Part shown: piece by piece, positions 1 through 9,130 of the stretch
Layout: each line of letters opens with the position of its first letter
How positions within the stretch are numbered: the first letter of the stretch is position 1
NCBI GenBank assembly: GCA_009886095.1
Contig: VFJL01000039.1
Span: 1 to 61,849, forward strand
Length of the DNA: 61,849 nt
Direction: 5' to 3'
Source: Nitrosomonadales bacterium
GTDB taxonomy: Bacteria > Pseudomonadota > Gammaproteobacteria > Burkholderiales > Nitrosomonadaceae
Notes under the pieces: model-generated
Database searches by the model: none
What the model saw: the letters and a program-made list of their open reading frames with translations, nothing else
Told to the model about the DNA's origin: nothing
Program-made: the position numbers and the translations under genes

Positions 1-20
1 ACTGCCCCATAAGTAATACA

Positions 21-830
21 ATGAGCGGGTCGGCTGGAAATTTAATGACCCTACAAACCCAAAATCTAACCCTGCAATATCCCGGCAAGCTGCTGTGCCT
101 CGACTTGAATCTCACCGTCAATCCCGGTGAGTGCTGGGCCATACTTGGCCAGAATGGTTGTGGCAAGACCACTTTAATCCATGCGCTGGGTGGCTTACGT
201 CACGCCGATAGCGGTGGCATGGGCAGCGTGACGCTGGCGGGAAAAGCGCTGCAAGCCTGGCCCCGGCGTGAGCTTGCCTGCAAGCTCGGCGTCATGTTGC
301 AGGAGGAGCCTGGCGAGTTCTGGGGTAATGTACAGGAATACGTGTTGCTGGGGCGGCATCCGCACGTCAGGAATCTATTCGGCTGGGAAGTTGTTGACCA
401 GGACATTGCGATTCAGGCCATCGGCCGTATGGAATTGACGGATCTCGCCCAGCGTCCGCTGGTTACGCTCTCCGGCGGCGAGCGCCAACGTGCGCGCATT
501 GCTTTGCTGCTTGCTCAGTCGCCGCAGTGCTATTTGCTGGATGAGCCGCTGCAACATCTTGATCTGCGCCACCAGTTTTTCGCCATGACGTTGTTTAAGG
601 AATTGGCCATGCAGGGCAGCGCGGTGATGATGGTGCTGCACGACATCACCTGGGCGAGCCGTTATTGCGACCATGTGCTGATGTTGTTCGACAATGGCCG
701 CACCCTTGCCGGGCGCACAGAAGAAATACTCTACCGCGATAATCTGGAAACGCTCTACCAGTGCAGCTTGGAGGAATCCGGCACGGGGAACGCACGCCAT
801 TTCGTGCCGGGAATGGTACCGGGTGTATAA
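21..830 (+). CDS. ABC transporter ATP-binding protein, FecE/BtuD type
   Basis: ATPase of an importer, probably for iron-siderophore or cobalamin. The order of motifs is complete: Walker A GQNGCGKTT near residue 45, signature LSGGERQR, Walker B CYLLDEP and a VLHD switch histidine. The length of 269 aa fits the FecE/BtuD family, which pairs with FecCD permeases and a periplasmic binding protein; those partners would lie to the left of the window and cannot be seen. ATG at 21 is used, but ATG at 45 is preceded by GGAAA and is an equally good start. The substrate cannot be read from the ATPase alone. Confidence 0.85.
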   Translation: MSGSAGNLMTLQTQNLTLQYPGKLLCLDLNLTVNPGECWAILGQNGCGKTTLIHALGGLRHADSGGMGSVTLAGKALQAWPRRELACKLGVMLQEEPGEFWGNVQEYVLLGRHPHVRNLFGWEVVDQDIAIQAIGRMELTDLAQRPLVTLSGGERQRARIALLLAQSPQCYLLDEPLQHLDLRHQFFAMTLFKELAMQGSAVMMVLHDITWASRYCDHVLMLFDNGRTLAGRTEEILYRDNLETLYQCSLEESGTGNARHFVPGMVPGV

Positions 831-860
831 TTCACAGCTTGACGCTTCCCACATTTCGTA

Positions 861-2270
861 ATGATCCGTAAACTTCTTCATCGCGTTTTCAGCCGTAAGC
901 CATCCGCTTCCGTTTCTACTCCCGGCACTTCTGGTGCCGAGTTGCGTATTATCCCGCGCAAACAACATGCTATTCCTCGCCATCACATCAGCCCCTGTGC
1001 GTCAAAAGTTACGTCAGAACTGCAGCAGGCAGGGTATTCCGCTTTCGTGGTAGGAGGGGCGGTACGCGATCTGCTGCTGGGGCTGGAGCCGAAGGATTAC
1101 GATGTCGCTACTAATGCCACACCGGAGGATGTTCGCGCCGTGTTTCGCCGCTCGCGCATTATCGGTCGCCGCTTTCGTCTGGTGCATGTAATGTGTGGCT
1201 CTGAAACCGTGGAGGTATCTACTTTCCGTGGCGACTCATCCACTGACGAGGACAATGGGATCACAGCGAACAAGCATGCCGACGAGCATGGACGTTTGCT
1301 GCGCGACAATGTATTTGGCAGTCAGAAAGAGGATGCAGTGCGGCGTGATTTCACCGTAAACGCGTTATTTTACGATCCAGCCAAAGAAGAAATCTGGGAT
1401 TATCTGAACGGCTACGATGACATCAAAGCGAAACGGTTGCGCATCATCGGCGACCCTTTACAGCGTTATCGTGAAGATCCGGTACGCATGTTGCGGGCGG
1501 TACGACTGGCAGCTAAACTCGGAATGCAGATTGATGAGGCCACCGCTGCTCCCATCGGCGACCTGGCCCCGCTGTTGCGAAATGTACCGCCGTCGCGGCT
1601 GTTTGATGAGATGCTGAAATTTCTGCTGTCCGGCTACGCGTTGGCCAGTGTGGTGGATTTGCGTGCACGCGGACTGCACCACGGTTTGCTGCCAATGCTA
1701 GATGTCATACTGGAACAACCATTGGGTGAGCGTTTCATTACACTTGCACTCAAAAATACCGACGAGCGCGTGCGACAGGAGAAGCCGGTGTCTCCCGGCT
1801 TTCTATTTGCGGCGCTGTTATGGCACGAGGTGCTGGCGCAGTGGAATATCCGGCAGGCTTCAGGAGAGAAACCAATGCTTGCATTGCAACAGGCAATGGA
1901 TGATGTGCTTGCTGTGCAGGATAAAGAGCTTGCGATTCCGCGCCGCTATGATGTCATCATGCAGGAAATCTGGGCGATGCAGCTGCGCTTTCTGGGAAGA
2001 GGAGGGCGCAGGCCATTTCGTCTGCTGGAACACCCACGTTTTCGCGCGGCTTATGATTTCATGCTGCTGCGCTGCGAAAGTGGCGAGATAGATCCTGAAC
2101 TGGGTCAGTGGTGGGAGGCGTTCCAGCGAGCCGATGCTGGTGAACGTGAAGCCATGTTGCTCAAGGATGAAGTACCAAAGAAACGCAGAAAACGCCGTAG
2201 CCGTCGCGAACCCGTGGCCGGAGATGGCGCCAGCCCCGACAGTTCAGCTGCAGATGCGGTGATATCTTGA
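861..2270 (+). CDS. pcnB: Poly(A) polymerase I
   Basis: Adds 3' poly(A) tails to RNA and so marks it for decay. The nucleotidyltransferase core is clear: VVGGAVRDLLLG followed by DYDVATNATP with the metal-binding aspartates, then the IIGRRFRLVHV segment that is typical of PcnB rather than of tRNA CCA-adding enzymes. The C-terminus is strongly basic (KKRRKRRSRREP), as in bacterial poly(A) polymerases, where it binds RNA. Length is 469 aa. The stop overlaps the TTG start of folK; pcnB-folK is a widespread proteobacterial pair. Confidence 0.93.
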   Translation: MIRKLLHRVFSRKPSASVSTPGTSGAELRIIPRKQHAIPRHHISPCASKVTSELQQAGYSAFVVGGAVRDLLLGLEPKDYDVATNATPEDVRAVFRRSRIIGRRFRLVHVMCGSETVEVSTFRGDSSTDEDNGITANKHADEHGRLLRDNVFGSQKEDAVRRDFTVNALFYDPAKEEIWDYLNGYDDIKAKRLRIIGDPLQRYREDPVRMLRAVRLAAKLGMQIDEATAAPIGDLAPLLRNVPPSRLFDEMLKFLLSGYALASVVDLRARGLHHGLLPMLDVILEQPLGERFITLALKNTDERVRQEKPVSPGFLFAALLWHEVLAQWNIRQASGEKPMLALQQAMDDVLAVQDKELAIPRRYDVIMQEIWAMQLRFLGRGGRRPFRLLEHPRFRAAYDFMLLRCESGEIDPELGQWWEAFQRADAGEREAMLLKDEVPKKRRKRRSRREPVAGDGASPDSSAADAVIS

Positions 2271-2779
2271 CGTCCGGTATCAAACCGCAATTGCTTTGTC
2301 ATGCCTTGATTGCGCTAGGTAGCAATCTGGAAGACCCGGTGTTCCAGGTACAACGGGCTTTTGAAGAGTTGGCGCGGCTTCCTGTCAGTCGTTTGTTATT
2401 ATGCTCTTCGCTTTACCGCAGCGCGCCAATAGGGCGACTTGATCAGCCTGATTTCATCAACGCCGTAGCGAAAATTGAAACCATGCTTGCGCCGCAAGAC
2501 TTACTCAAAGCCCTGCTTGAGATCGAGCATCGCTGTGGGCGCCTGCGCCAATCGCTCAACGCTCCGCGTATCCTTGATCTGGATCTGTTGATGTATGATG
2601 ATTTGCAATGCCACGAACCCGGTCTGACCCTGCCGCATCCGCGCATGCATCAGCGGGCATTCGTGTTGCAGCCACTCATGGAAATCGAGCCGGATTGCTG
2701 CATTCCCGGGCGTGGCGCGGTGGCTGAATTGCTGGCCACATGTGCCGGGCAACGGCTTGAACGAGCGCAACAGCAATGA
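2267..2779 (+). CDS. folK: 2-amino-4-hydroxy-6-hydroxymethyldihydropteridine pyrophosphokinase
   Basis: Transfers pyrophosphate from ATP to 6-hydroxymethyl-dihydropterin in folate synthesis. The N-terminal ALIALGSNLEDP, the central SLYRSAPIG and the RILDLDLLMYD motif with metal-binding aspartates identify the HPPK family, and 170 aa is the usual size. The TTG at 2267 overlaps the pcnB stop and puts LGSN at about residue 17, as expected; no in-frame ATG lies upstream of the conserved part. The 3' end overlaps the next gene by ATGA, so translation is probably coupled. Confidence 0.93.
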   Translation: MTSGIKPQLLCHALIALGSNLEDPVFQVQRAFEELARLPVSRLLLCSSLYRSAPIGRLDQPDFINAVAKIETMLAPQDLLKALLEIEHRCGRLRQSLNAPRILDLDLLMYDDLQCHEPGLTLPHPRMHQRAFVLQPLMEIEPDCCIPGRGAVAELLATCAGQRLERAQQQ

Positions 2780-3414
2780 AGCTGGAAATGTATCGTTACA
2801 TCGTAGTTGAGGGTCCGATAGGCGTGGGCAAGACCAGCCTGGCAAAGCGTTTGGCGAATCATCTGAACAGCGCGCTGCTGCTGGAAAAGCCCGCCGAGAA
2901 TCCGTTTCTCGAGAAGTTCTATAGCGATATTCCCCGTTACGCGCTGCCGACACAATTGTTTTTCCTGTTTCAGCGTGCTGCTCAGGTGCAGGGCTTGGCG
3001 CAAATGGACATATTTACCCAGACAACTGTGAGCGATTTTTTGCTCGACAAAGATCAACTATTCGCCGGACTTACGTTGAGCGACGCCGAGTACGAACTCT
3101 ATCAGCAGATTTACCGTCACTTGCAACCCCAGGCCCAGTCACCTGATCTGGTGATTTATTTGCAGGCTTCTCCCGATACCTTGATGGAACGGGTAAAGCG
3201 GCGTGGCAGCGCTTTCGAGAAAAGGATTTCCGCAGAATATCTGTGGCGGCTGGCTGAAACTTACACACGGTTTTTTTATCAGTACGAAGCCGCGCCGGTG
3301 ATGATCGTCAACAGCGAGAATCTCAATTTTATTGATAGTCGTGAGGATTTTGATTTATTGTTGCAGCGGGTAGAGCAGATGCGCGGTCCACGGGAATATT
3401 TTAACCGGGGATAG
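2776..3414 (+). CDS. Deoxynucleoside kinase family protein
   Basis: Phosphorylates deoxynucleosides for salvage. The P-loop GPIGVGKTS begins near residue 13, followed by the conserved ENPFLEKFY segment and a C-terminal LID-like region with the RVKRRG arginines, all as in the dNK/dGK family (212 aa). Its position between folK and panB is common in Betaproteobacteria. It starts at ATG 2776 inside the folK stop. Base specificity (deoxyadenosine/deoxyguanosine or other) cannot be told from the sequence. Confidence 0.85.
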   Translation: MKLEMYRYIVVEGPIGVGKTSLAKRLANHLNSALLLEKPAENPFLEKFYSDIPRYALPTQLFFLFQRAAQVQGLAQMDIFTQTTVSDFLLDKDQLFAGLTLSDAEYELYQQIYRHLQPQAQSPDLVIYLQASPDTLMERVKRRGSAFEKRISAEYLWRLAETYTRFFYQYEAAPVMIVNSENLNFIDSREDFDLLLQRVEQMRGPREYFNRG

Positions 3415-3420
3415 GGAGCT

Positions 3421-3464
3421 TCTGAACAGACCCTCCGCTACGCTCATATGGGGGCTTGTTCAGA
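3421..3464. repeat. Inverted repeat between the dNK gene and panB
   Basis: TCTGAACA (3421-3428) is the exact reverse complement of TGTTCAGA (3457-3464). Inside, CCCT/GGGG pairing extends the stem around a loop containing CCGCTACGCTCATA. There is no U-run after it, and the panB ribosome binding site AGGAGGT (3472-3478) follows within a few bases. It could be an attenuating or processing hairpin in the polycistronic mRNA, or a copy of a dispersed intergenic repeat. Confidence 0.6.
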
Positions 3465-3484
3465 GAATTCTCAGGAGGTCAACT

Positions 3485-4276
3485 ATGCGAACCACACAAA
3501 GTACGCTACAAAAAATGCGTGATGATGGTGAGAAAATCGCTATCGTCACTTGCTATGACGCGAGTTTTGCGACAGTGCTGGAAAATGCCGGTGTCGATAT
3601 TTTGCTGGTAGGCGATTCGTTGGGCAATGTGCTGCAAGGCAGAGAGACTACGCTGCCGGTGACGCTGGATGACATGATTTATCACACCCGTTGCGTGGTC
3701 CGCGGATCGAGCAAAGCATTTGTCATGGTCGACATGCCTTTTGGCACGTCGCAAATAACACCGGAGGACACCTTCGAGAATGCTGCCGAACTCATGGCGG
3801 CAGGCGCCAATATGGTCAAGATCGAAGGTGGCCACATCATGGCGGAAACGGTCGAATTCCTCACCCAACGTGGTATCCCGGTATGCGCCCACATTGGTCT
3901 GATGCCGCAATCAGTACACCAGTTGGGCGGCTATAAACTACAGGGCGAAAGCGATCATCAGGCAAAACAATTGATGACGGATGCAGTGTTACTGGAAAAA
4001 GCCGGTGCGGGTATGTTGTTGATGGAAGTTGTTCCGGCGGCACTTGCCAAAAAAATTACCAGGAAACTTTCGATTCCAACCGTTGGTATAGGTGCGGGTG
4101 TGGATTGTTCGGCACAGGTACTGGTGCTGTATGACATGTTGGGCATCTCCTCTGGCAGGAAAGCCAGATTCATGAAAAACTTCATGGCTGGCGCGGGCAG
4201 TATCCAGGCTGCAGTGGAAATTTATGTCAAGGAAGTGAAGGCCGGGAAGTTTCCCGGACCTGAGCATGGGTTCTGA
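3485..4276 (+). CDS. panB: 3-methyl-2-oxobutanoate hydroxymethyltransferase
   Basis: Makes ketopantoate from alpha-ketoisovalerate and methylene-tetrahydrofolate, the first step of pantothenate synthesis. It has the family segments [33 protein letters not shown] and TVGIGAG in order and the standard 263 aa length. A very strong Shine-Dalgarno AGGAGGT lies 7 bases before the ATG, unlike the coupled starts upstream. panC follows after 6 bases, so both pathway enzymes are made together. Confidence 0.96.
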   Translation: MRTTQSTLQKMRDDGEKIAIVTCYDASFATVLENAGVDILLVGDSLGNVLQGRETTLPVTLDDMIYHTRCVVRGSSKAFVMVDMPFGTSQITPEDTFENAAELMAAGANMVKIEGGHIMAETVEFLTQRGIPVCAHIGLMPQSVHQLGGYKLQGESDHQAKQLMTDAVLLEKAGAGMLLMEVVPAALAKKITRKLSIPTVGIGAGVDCSAQVLVLYDMLGISSGRKARFMKNFMAGAGSIQAAVEIYVKEVKAGKFPGPEHGF

Positions 4277-4282
4277 GAGGCC

Positions 4283-5116
4283 GTGGAGATCATCACCGAC
4301 ATCCCAGCCCTGCGTTTATACCTCAAGCGCGAGTCTGTCATTGCTTTTGTTCCGACCATGGGTAACCTGCATGAAGGCCATTTGTCATTGGTGCGACTTG
4401 CGCAGCAAAAAGCAGATTGCGTGGTAGCGAGTATTTTTGTGAATCGTCTGCAATTCGCACCGACTGAGGATTTCGATCAATATCCGCGTACTCTGGCAGA
4501 TGATTACAAGTTACTGGAAAATCAGGGTGTCAACGTGGTATTTGCACCTGATGAAAAAGGTATTTATCCGGTGCCACAGGAATTTCTGCTGGAACCACCA
4601 TTGCTGGCGAATGAGTTGGAAGGCGAATTTCGCTCTGGATTTTTTCGTGGTGTGATGACGGTGGTATTGAAGCTGTTCAATATCGTGCAGCCCCAAGTGG
4701 CGGTGTTCGGCAAAAAGGATTATCAACAGCTGCAATTTGTGCGTGAAATGGTGCGGCAATTGAACCTGCCGCTGGAAATTATCGCGGGTGATACCGTGCG
4801 CGCGCCCGATGGCCTGGCACTGAGTTCGCGCAATCGCTATCTGAGTGGCGAGGAGCGTGCTGAAGCGGTGCGTTTGTATCGAGCCTTATCCAATATAAAG
4901 CAGGAAGTGGAAGCGGGTAACAGAAATTTTCAGCAGTCGTGCAAAAATGCGCAAGAGAATCTTGCCAGCAACGGTTGGAGAGTCGATTATATTGCATTGC
5001 GGCAACGCGACACCTTGGCCTCAGCAGGGGAGGGGGCCTCGGATCTGATGGTGTTGGCAGCGGCCTGGTTGGGCAGAACTCGGCTAATCGATAACCTGGA
5101 GATTGATGCCAGATGA
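4283..5116 (+). CDS. panC: Pantothenate synthetase
   Basis: Condenses pantoate with beta-alanine using ATP. It carries [15 protein letters not shown] with the HxGH nucleotide motif, YPRTLADD, the [10 protein letters not shown] segment and [10 protein letters not shown]. The GTG start at 4283 is 6 bases after panB and gives a 277 aa protein of normal size. The usual FVNP of the family reads FVNR here; this is a variant position and not a sign of inactivity. Last gene of the pcnB-panC run. Confidence 0.95.
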   Translation: MEIITDIPALRLYLKRESVIAFVPTMGNLHEGHLSLVRLAQQKADCVVASIFVNRLQFAPTEDFDQYPRTLADDYKLLENQGVNVVFAPDEKGIYPVPQEFLLEPPLLANELEGEFRSGFFRGVMTVVLKLFNIVQPQVAVFGKKDYQQLQFVREMVRQLNLPLEIIAGDTVRAPDGLALSSRNRYLSGEERAEAVRLYRALSNIKQEVEAGNRNFQQSCKNAQENLASNGWRVDYIALRQRDTLASAGEGASDLMVLAAAWLGRTRLIDNLEIDAR

Positions 5117-5155
5117 ATTAGCGCGGACTGATATGCTCCTGGTATCTTTCAGATT

Positions 5156-5752
5156 CTACTTGGGACAATTTGCGATGCATCGCTCTTCCACGGTTTTCTT
5201 GCCGCCACAACTCAGGAAGCAGGCATCCTGGACGAATTGGCAACCGCATTCCACCTCGCATTGTTCATGGCGTAACCGGTCAAATTCCCTGGCGCGGTCG
5301 GGCCGAATAGGCGGCGCAGGAGAATAGTAATATGGGGAGGAGTACCCTAGGCCGTACCAGGGAGAGCCGCCCCAACCCCATGAAGGGCCCCAACCCAAGG
5401 GATAGCCACCCCAACCCCAGGCGGAGCGTCCCCAGCCGAACGATTGGGAGAGACGGGAATTATTTAACTGTTGCCGGTAGGTATTGAATTCGCTTTCATA
5501 GCGCCTAACCGCTTCGTCATAGCGTTGTTCCGCCAGAGGTTCGATACGCTGTAGACATGCCTGGTAAGTCGACGCGCAGCCTTGCTGGCATGCCACCAGT
5601 TGTTGCGTGCATTTCCCCAGGCAAATAATGCCTGCGGGATCGGTCGGCGGCTCATAACGGTGAGTGATTTGATAGCGCGGCTCAAAGCTGGCACAGCCAA
5701 ATAAACCGGCGGTCAGGATGATCAGGATTATGGCGCGCAGGGTGGGAAGCAT
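5156..5752 (-). CDS. Cysteine-rich lipoprotein of unknown function
   Basis: A 198 aa protein whose N-terminal hydrophobic stretch ends in the lipobox LFGC (Cys20), so it should be a lipid-anchored envelope protein. The mature part has two Cys-rich clusters, about residues 43-66 and the last 35 residues, giving 13 cysteines in all. Between them is a low-complexity Gly/Trp/Tyr/Pro segment with repeated GWG and YYYSP runs. The even spacing of cysteines around charged helices suggests disulfide-linked hairpins. I do not recognise the family. It stands alone, facing away from apt and toward panC. Confidence 0.75.
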   Translation of the reverse strand: MLPTLRAIILIILTAGLFGCASFEPRYQITHRYEPPTDPAGIICLGKCTQQLVACQQGCASTYQACLQRIEPLAEQRYDEAVRRYESEFNTYRQQLNNSRLSQSFGWGRSAWGWGGYPLGWGPSWGWGGSPWYGLGYSSPYYYSPAPPIRPDRAREFDRLRHEQCEVECGCQFVQDACFLSCGGKKTVEERCIANCPK

Positions 5753-5956
5753 GGTTATGCTCTCATCAGTATGGTTTTACGATTAACCGTCTGAGAAATC
5801 AGCCAGAATTAGAGATTCAATAATCTCCGGGTAATTATAATCCTATCGCCCCCGTACAAAATTTGTCTGTCAAATAGAATCCTGTGCGATCATTACGAAA
5901 ATTTATGCAACATTCGGGTAGGAACCCTCCTTCAGCAGCCAGAGACAGGACTTGTT

Positions 5957-6484
5957 ATGTCAATTAAATCCCGTATTCGCACTATCCCGCATTACCCCCA
6001 TCAGGGAATAATGTTTCGTGATATTACCACGCTGCTGAAAGACCCGATTGGGCTGCGTGCGACCATTCAGGAGATTGCCAGCCGCTACCAGGAGTTAAAG
6101 ATTGACAAAGTCGCTGGTATCGAATCACGCGGCTTTATCATTGGTACCCCGGTCGCTTACCAGCTTGGCCTGGGTTTTATACCGATACGTAAAAAAGGCA
6201 AGCTGCCTGCGGCAACGATCGGGCGCGACTATCAACTGGAATATGGCAGTGATCGCATCGAGATCCATGTGGATGCGATTCAGCCGGGCGACCGTATACT
6301 GCTGATAGACGATCTCATCGCTACCGGCGGCACGGCAGAAGCTGCCGCCGGGCTGATACAGGAGATGGGTGGAGAAGTGGTGGAGTGCTGTTTCGTGATC
6401 GACCTGCCCGATGTCGGCGGCAGGGTGCGGCTGGAGAAACTGGGGCACAAGGTATTTGCATTGTGCGAGTTCAGCGGCGGTTGA
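5957..6484 (+). CDS. apt: Adenine phosphoribosyltransferase
   Basis: Salvages adenine to AMP with [13 protein letters not shown] and the PRPP-binding loop [13 protein letters not shown] are present, and KKGKLP matches the flexible hood region. The 175 aa length is typical. A GACAGGA sequence lies upstream of the ATG. It is a single gene between divergent lipoprotein and convergent LOV genes, with about 200 bases of AT-rich upstream DNA that probably hold its promoter. Confidence 0.95.
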   Translation: MSIKSRIRTIPHYPHQGIMFRDITTLLKDPIGLRATIQEIASRYQELKIDKVAGIESRGFIIGTPVAYQLGLGFIPIRKKGKLPAATIGRDYQLEYGSDRIEIHVDAIQPGDRILLIDDLIATGGTAEAAAGLIQEMGGEVVECCFVIDLPDVGGRVRLEKLGHKVFALCEFSGG

Positions 6485-6533
6485 GCCAGCAACAAGCTTT
6501 TTCAGCCGGACTCCGGGCGGAAGGAATCTGCTA

Positions 6534-6989
6534 TTATTTCGTCAGTGACTCAAGGCAACCGGTCAGCCGCCTGATTTCTTCTTCCGCATGGACTTGCGCG
6601 GTTATGTCGTACTGCACGCCCAGGTAATAAAGTAATTTGCCATTGGAATCAAACAATGGGGTAAGCGCGAGGTGGTTATAAAACAGCTCACCATTTTTCC
6701 GGTAATTTCTAAGCGTAACTTCGATGGGTTGGCAGTTCTTGAGTGCCTCCCGCAACCGAGGTAAATCCTCCTGATCACGATCCGCACCTTGCAGGAAACG
6801 GCAGTTTTTCCCTATGGTTTCTTCCTGGCTATAACCCGTCACCGTCTCGAAGGCTTTGTTTGCGTATACGAGTGGCATATCTTCCAGGTCGGGGTCAGAC
6901 AGAGTCACGCCATTGACGCAGGAGTCCAATATTTTGGTCAGGATCTGCGGAATTAATCCGGGATCTTTTTCAACTATGAAAGTAGTCAT
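6534..6989 (-). CDS. Short LOV-domain blue-light photoreceptor
   Basis: A 151 aa protein made almost only of one PAS/LOV domain. The flavin-binding signature GKNCRFLQG is intact, with Cys63 as the residue that forms the FMN adduct on illumination in known LOV domains. NYRKNGELFYN and the beta-strand YYLGVQYDIT, with the flavin-contacting Gln126, are also there. A helix of about 20 residues rich in Glu/Arg follows the core and could be a dimerising J-alpha-like helix. There is no kinase, GGDEF or HTH output, as in 'short LOV' proteins. GGAG stands before the ATG. It is the last gene of a minus-strand run with an SRPBCC protein and a flavoprotein. Confidence 0.88.
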   Translation of the reverse strand: MTTFIVEKDPGLIPQILTKILDSCVNGVTLSDPDLEDMPLVYANKAFETVTGYSQEETIGKNCRFLQGADRDQEDLPRLREALKNCQPIEVTLRNYRKNGELFYNHLALTPLFDSNGKLLYYLGVQYDITAQVHAEEEIRRLTGCLESLTK

Positions 6990-7057
6990 CGCTTTTCTCC
7001 AATATTAATTTGTTAATATGACAGTGCGTTGAAAACGACACATATAAAAATCAAGAA

Positions 7058-7546
7058 TCATGGCACTGGAGACTCGACAGTCTCGTTTTCAATCAATTGT
7101 TTGATATTTCTAACTGTTCTATCGGTGCCATCCTGCACCGCCAGACGAACAAGTTTCTCGAACGGCTTCATGTAGAGTTCCAGCCTGAGTAGTTCGAAAG
7201 TAAAGGTGATTCGGCTCGCCGATGCGGGACTGGCTGGCTCAAGAATATAATCGCAACGATAAGGGTTGGAAACGCCCTCAAAGCAAATGCGTCTGCCCGG
7301 TTGAAAAGCTGTGACCTTGAAAGTTGATTCTGAGCGATTGCCTTGATCGATACGAACCTGGCGGCACAGGGTGCCAAGCCTCATCGGCCCCTCTGTCAGA
7401 GATTTCAAGTCGAGAACTTCTGGTGACCAGCGTGGATAATTCTTGAAAAAATTGGTACCGACAAAATTAAAAATGTCGTCGCATTGTCGTTGAATGACTG
7501 CACCAGCTTTACCGGTAACCTGTATATCTTTAAGCAAACCGAACAT
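7058..7546 (-). CDS. SRPBCC (START-like) family protein
   Basis: A 162 aa single-domain protein with the outline of the polyketide cyclase/START-like fold: an early segment VIQRQCDDIFNFVGTNFF, the KNYPRWSPEV loop that follows the first helices, middle beta strands ending in FEGVSNPYRCDYILEP, and a long C-terminal helix. Such proteins bind hydrophobic ligands in a cavity; the ligand is not evident. GAGAGG precedes the ATG. It lies 27 bases after the flavoprotein gene and 68 bases before the LOV gene, so the three are probably cotranscribed. Confidence 0.75.
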   Translation of the reverse strand: MFGLLKDIQVTGKAGAVIQRQCDDIFNFVGTNFFKNYPRWSPEVLDLKSLTEGPMRLGTLCRQVRIDQGNRSESTFKVTAFQPGRRICFEGVSNPYRCDYILEPASPASASRITFTFELLRLELYMKPFEKLVRLAVQDGTDRTVRNIKQLIENETVESPVP

Positions 7547-7573
7547 AGAGTTGCCTCTCTCTGTGGTATTTAT

Positions 7574-8731
7574 TCAAATCAGATAAGTGTCTATTCCTGT
7601 CAGCAACAAATCGTATTGAGCCTCCACCACTTCTTTGATCACCAGCGCTGGAATGCCACTGACTACGTTACCCTCCAGTGCCAGCCAGCCCACTGCATCG
7701 GTTGGCCCAAGACTGACGACATAACCCAGATCGTGGTGTAAATAGGGTTCAAGCAGTTTTAGCATTCCCGAGTGCCGCAGAATATTACGTGCCGCCAGTT
7801 TTCCTTTACGCACTGCGGATTGTGCCGACATGGTATTGGAGCCATAGGAATGATAGCTGGAACAATCACCCGCCGCAAAAATATTTTGCAGCGGCTCGTG
7901 ATCGACCAGCACCTGCCCGAAGGCGTTGGCAGCAAGCAGATTGTCCGGTTTCTTGCCGAGGAACAGGAATGATAGCGCGGAAGGCAAAGCGAACTGTCGC
8001 CCGCTCTCCTTTTCTTCCAGCAGAATCTTGCCACCCTCCTGTCCACGGTAAAGCGTGTCAGGATGGAAATCGATACCCTGATCGCTCATGCGCGCTTCGG
8101 TATAGCGGGAGAAGCCTACGGGGAATTGTTTGAGCACCCGTTCCCCGCTGTCGATCAAGCGCAGTCTGCTGTTGATTTTCCGCCGATGGAGGAAATGAGC
8201 GATTTCAAACAGAAATTGAATTCCAGTAGCGCCCCCGCCGATTACGGAGATGGATTGTTCGTCTACGGTGTCTGTACTCAAATGACTGGTTAATAAATTT
8301 GCCCCACTGCTGGCCATGAAATCTTGCAGAACAAGAACATTCTCAGTACGCTCCACTTGCGTTGCAGCGGCACCCGATGCAATCAGAAGGTAGTCAAACT
8401 CCAGTATTTGGTCTTCGAGCGTAATAAATTTGTCGTTCTGCCATTGTTGCAGGGCAATTTCCTGCGGGATCAGTTCAGCACAGATATGACGGCAGCCAAA
8501 ACGGCGTTCCAGAGCGGAAAAGGGTACTAGCACGTCCTCTAGTGGGAAGCGGAAAGTCTCATGCAGATGGGTGATCTTAACATGCTGGGAACGGGGGTCG
8601 ATGATGGTGATGTCGGCCTCTGGCATGTAACGCAGCAGTGATGTCATTGCAGAGATTCCGGCGTAACCACCTCCTGCAATCACAATTTTGAGCTGTTTAT
8701 TTTTAGGTACGTAAAACGGCAGAAAAGCCAC
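7574..8731 (-). CDS. NDH-2-like FAD-dependent pyridine nucleotide-disulfide oxidoreductase
   Basis: A flavoprotein of the type II NADH dehydrogenase/sulfide:quinone reductase superfamily. The FAD dinucleotide motif IVIAGGGYAGISA is at the N-terminus, a second Rossmann motif ISVIGGGATGIQF is in the middle, and the second FAD contact IFAAGDCSSY comes near the C-terminus. It has no CxxC redox pair near the first motif, so it is not a disulfide reductase, and lacks the cysteines expected of SQR. The acceptor is unknown. I chose GTG 8731 because GGAG stands just before it; an upstream in-frame GTG at 8782 would add 17 residues with no homology-like character. It heads the run with the SRPBCC and LOV genes. 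Confidence 0.8.
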   Translation of the reverse strand: MAFLPFYVPKNKQLKIVIAGGGYAGISAMTSLLRYMPEADITIIDPRSQHVKITHLHETFRFPLEDVLVPFSALERRFGCRHICAELIPQEIALQQWQNDKFITLEDQILEFDYLLIASGAAATQVERTENVLVLQDFMASSGANLLTSHLSTDTVDEQSISVIGGGATGIQFLFEIAHFLHRRKINSRLRLIDSGERVLKQFPVGFSRYTEARMSDQGIDFHPDTLYRGQEGGKILLEEKESGRQFALPSALSFLFLGKKPDNLLAANAFGQVLVDHEPLQNIFAAGDCSSYHSYGSNTMSAQSAVRKGKLAARNILRHSGMLKLLEPYLHHDLGYVVSLGPTDAVGWLALEGNVVSGIPALVIKEVVEAQYDLLLTGIDTYLI

Positions 8732-8837
8732 AATTTCTCCTCGGCATATCTGGTGGTCAGTTATTGACTTTGCGGGTGGCACCCATTATCGGGAAGCGTA
8801 GCATAACTTTCCGGTGAGGACAGCGTACTTCTGGCAC

Positions 8838-8939
8838 TTACTTCAGAGTTATATTCACAAACCGGCAAACAGGAACCCCGTCACGCAGTAGATGCGCGGT
8901 TAAATCTGGAAGTCCTGTTATTTTTGTGCCATGATTCAT
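8838..8939 (-). CDS. Candidate small protein (33 aa)
   Basis: An ATG-initiated reading frame preceded by CAGGAGACCGCG, a plausible ribosome binding site, and ended by TAA. The peptide is mixed and contains HLLRDGVPVCRFVNI; it has no membrane segment. It sits in the otherwise gene-free 8732-9130 stretch, divergent to the Trm112-like gene. No family is recognised. It may be a real small protein, the leftover of a larger gene, or chance. Confidence 0.25.
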   Translation of the reverse strand: MNHGTKITGLPDLTAHLLRDGVPVCRFVNITLK

Positions 8940-9130
8940 CGCGGTCTCCTGAATTGTTTTAGCTGTTTGCAAGGCAACGTTCTTGTGAGCAACAAAGTAT
9001 TCCTGACGAAATACGGATTTTTAGAAATGACCAAGCGAATCCTGTCCAACTGCCGGATTTAGGATTGTCAGTGTGGGCAGAGGCTGGAGCTGGACTGGCC
9101 CAGATAATTTATAAATTGAGGAAATGATTC

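Noticed and set aside
375-986. A 203-codon minus-strand frame overlapping the ABC ATPase and pcnB
   Set aside because: It runs antisense to two genes with clear motifs and has His/Gln-rich sequence typical of an antisense shadow.
4430-4460. FVNR in place of FVNP in PanC, as a possible inactivating change
   Set aside because: All other catalytic motifs are intact and the position varies in the family, so loss of function is not indicated.
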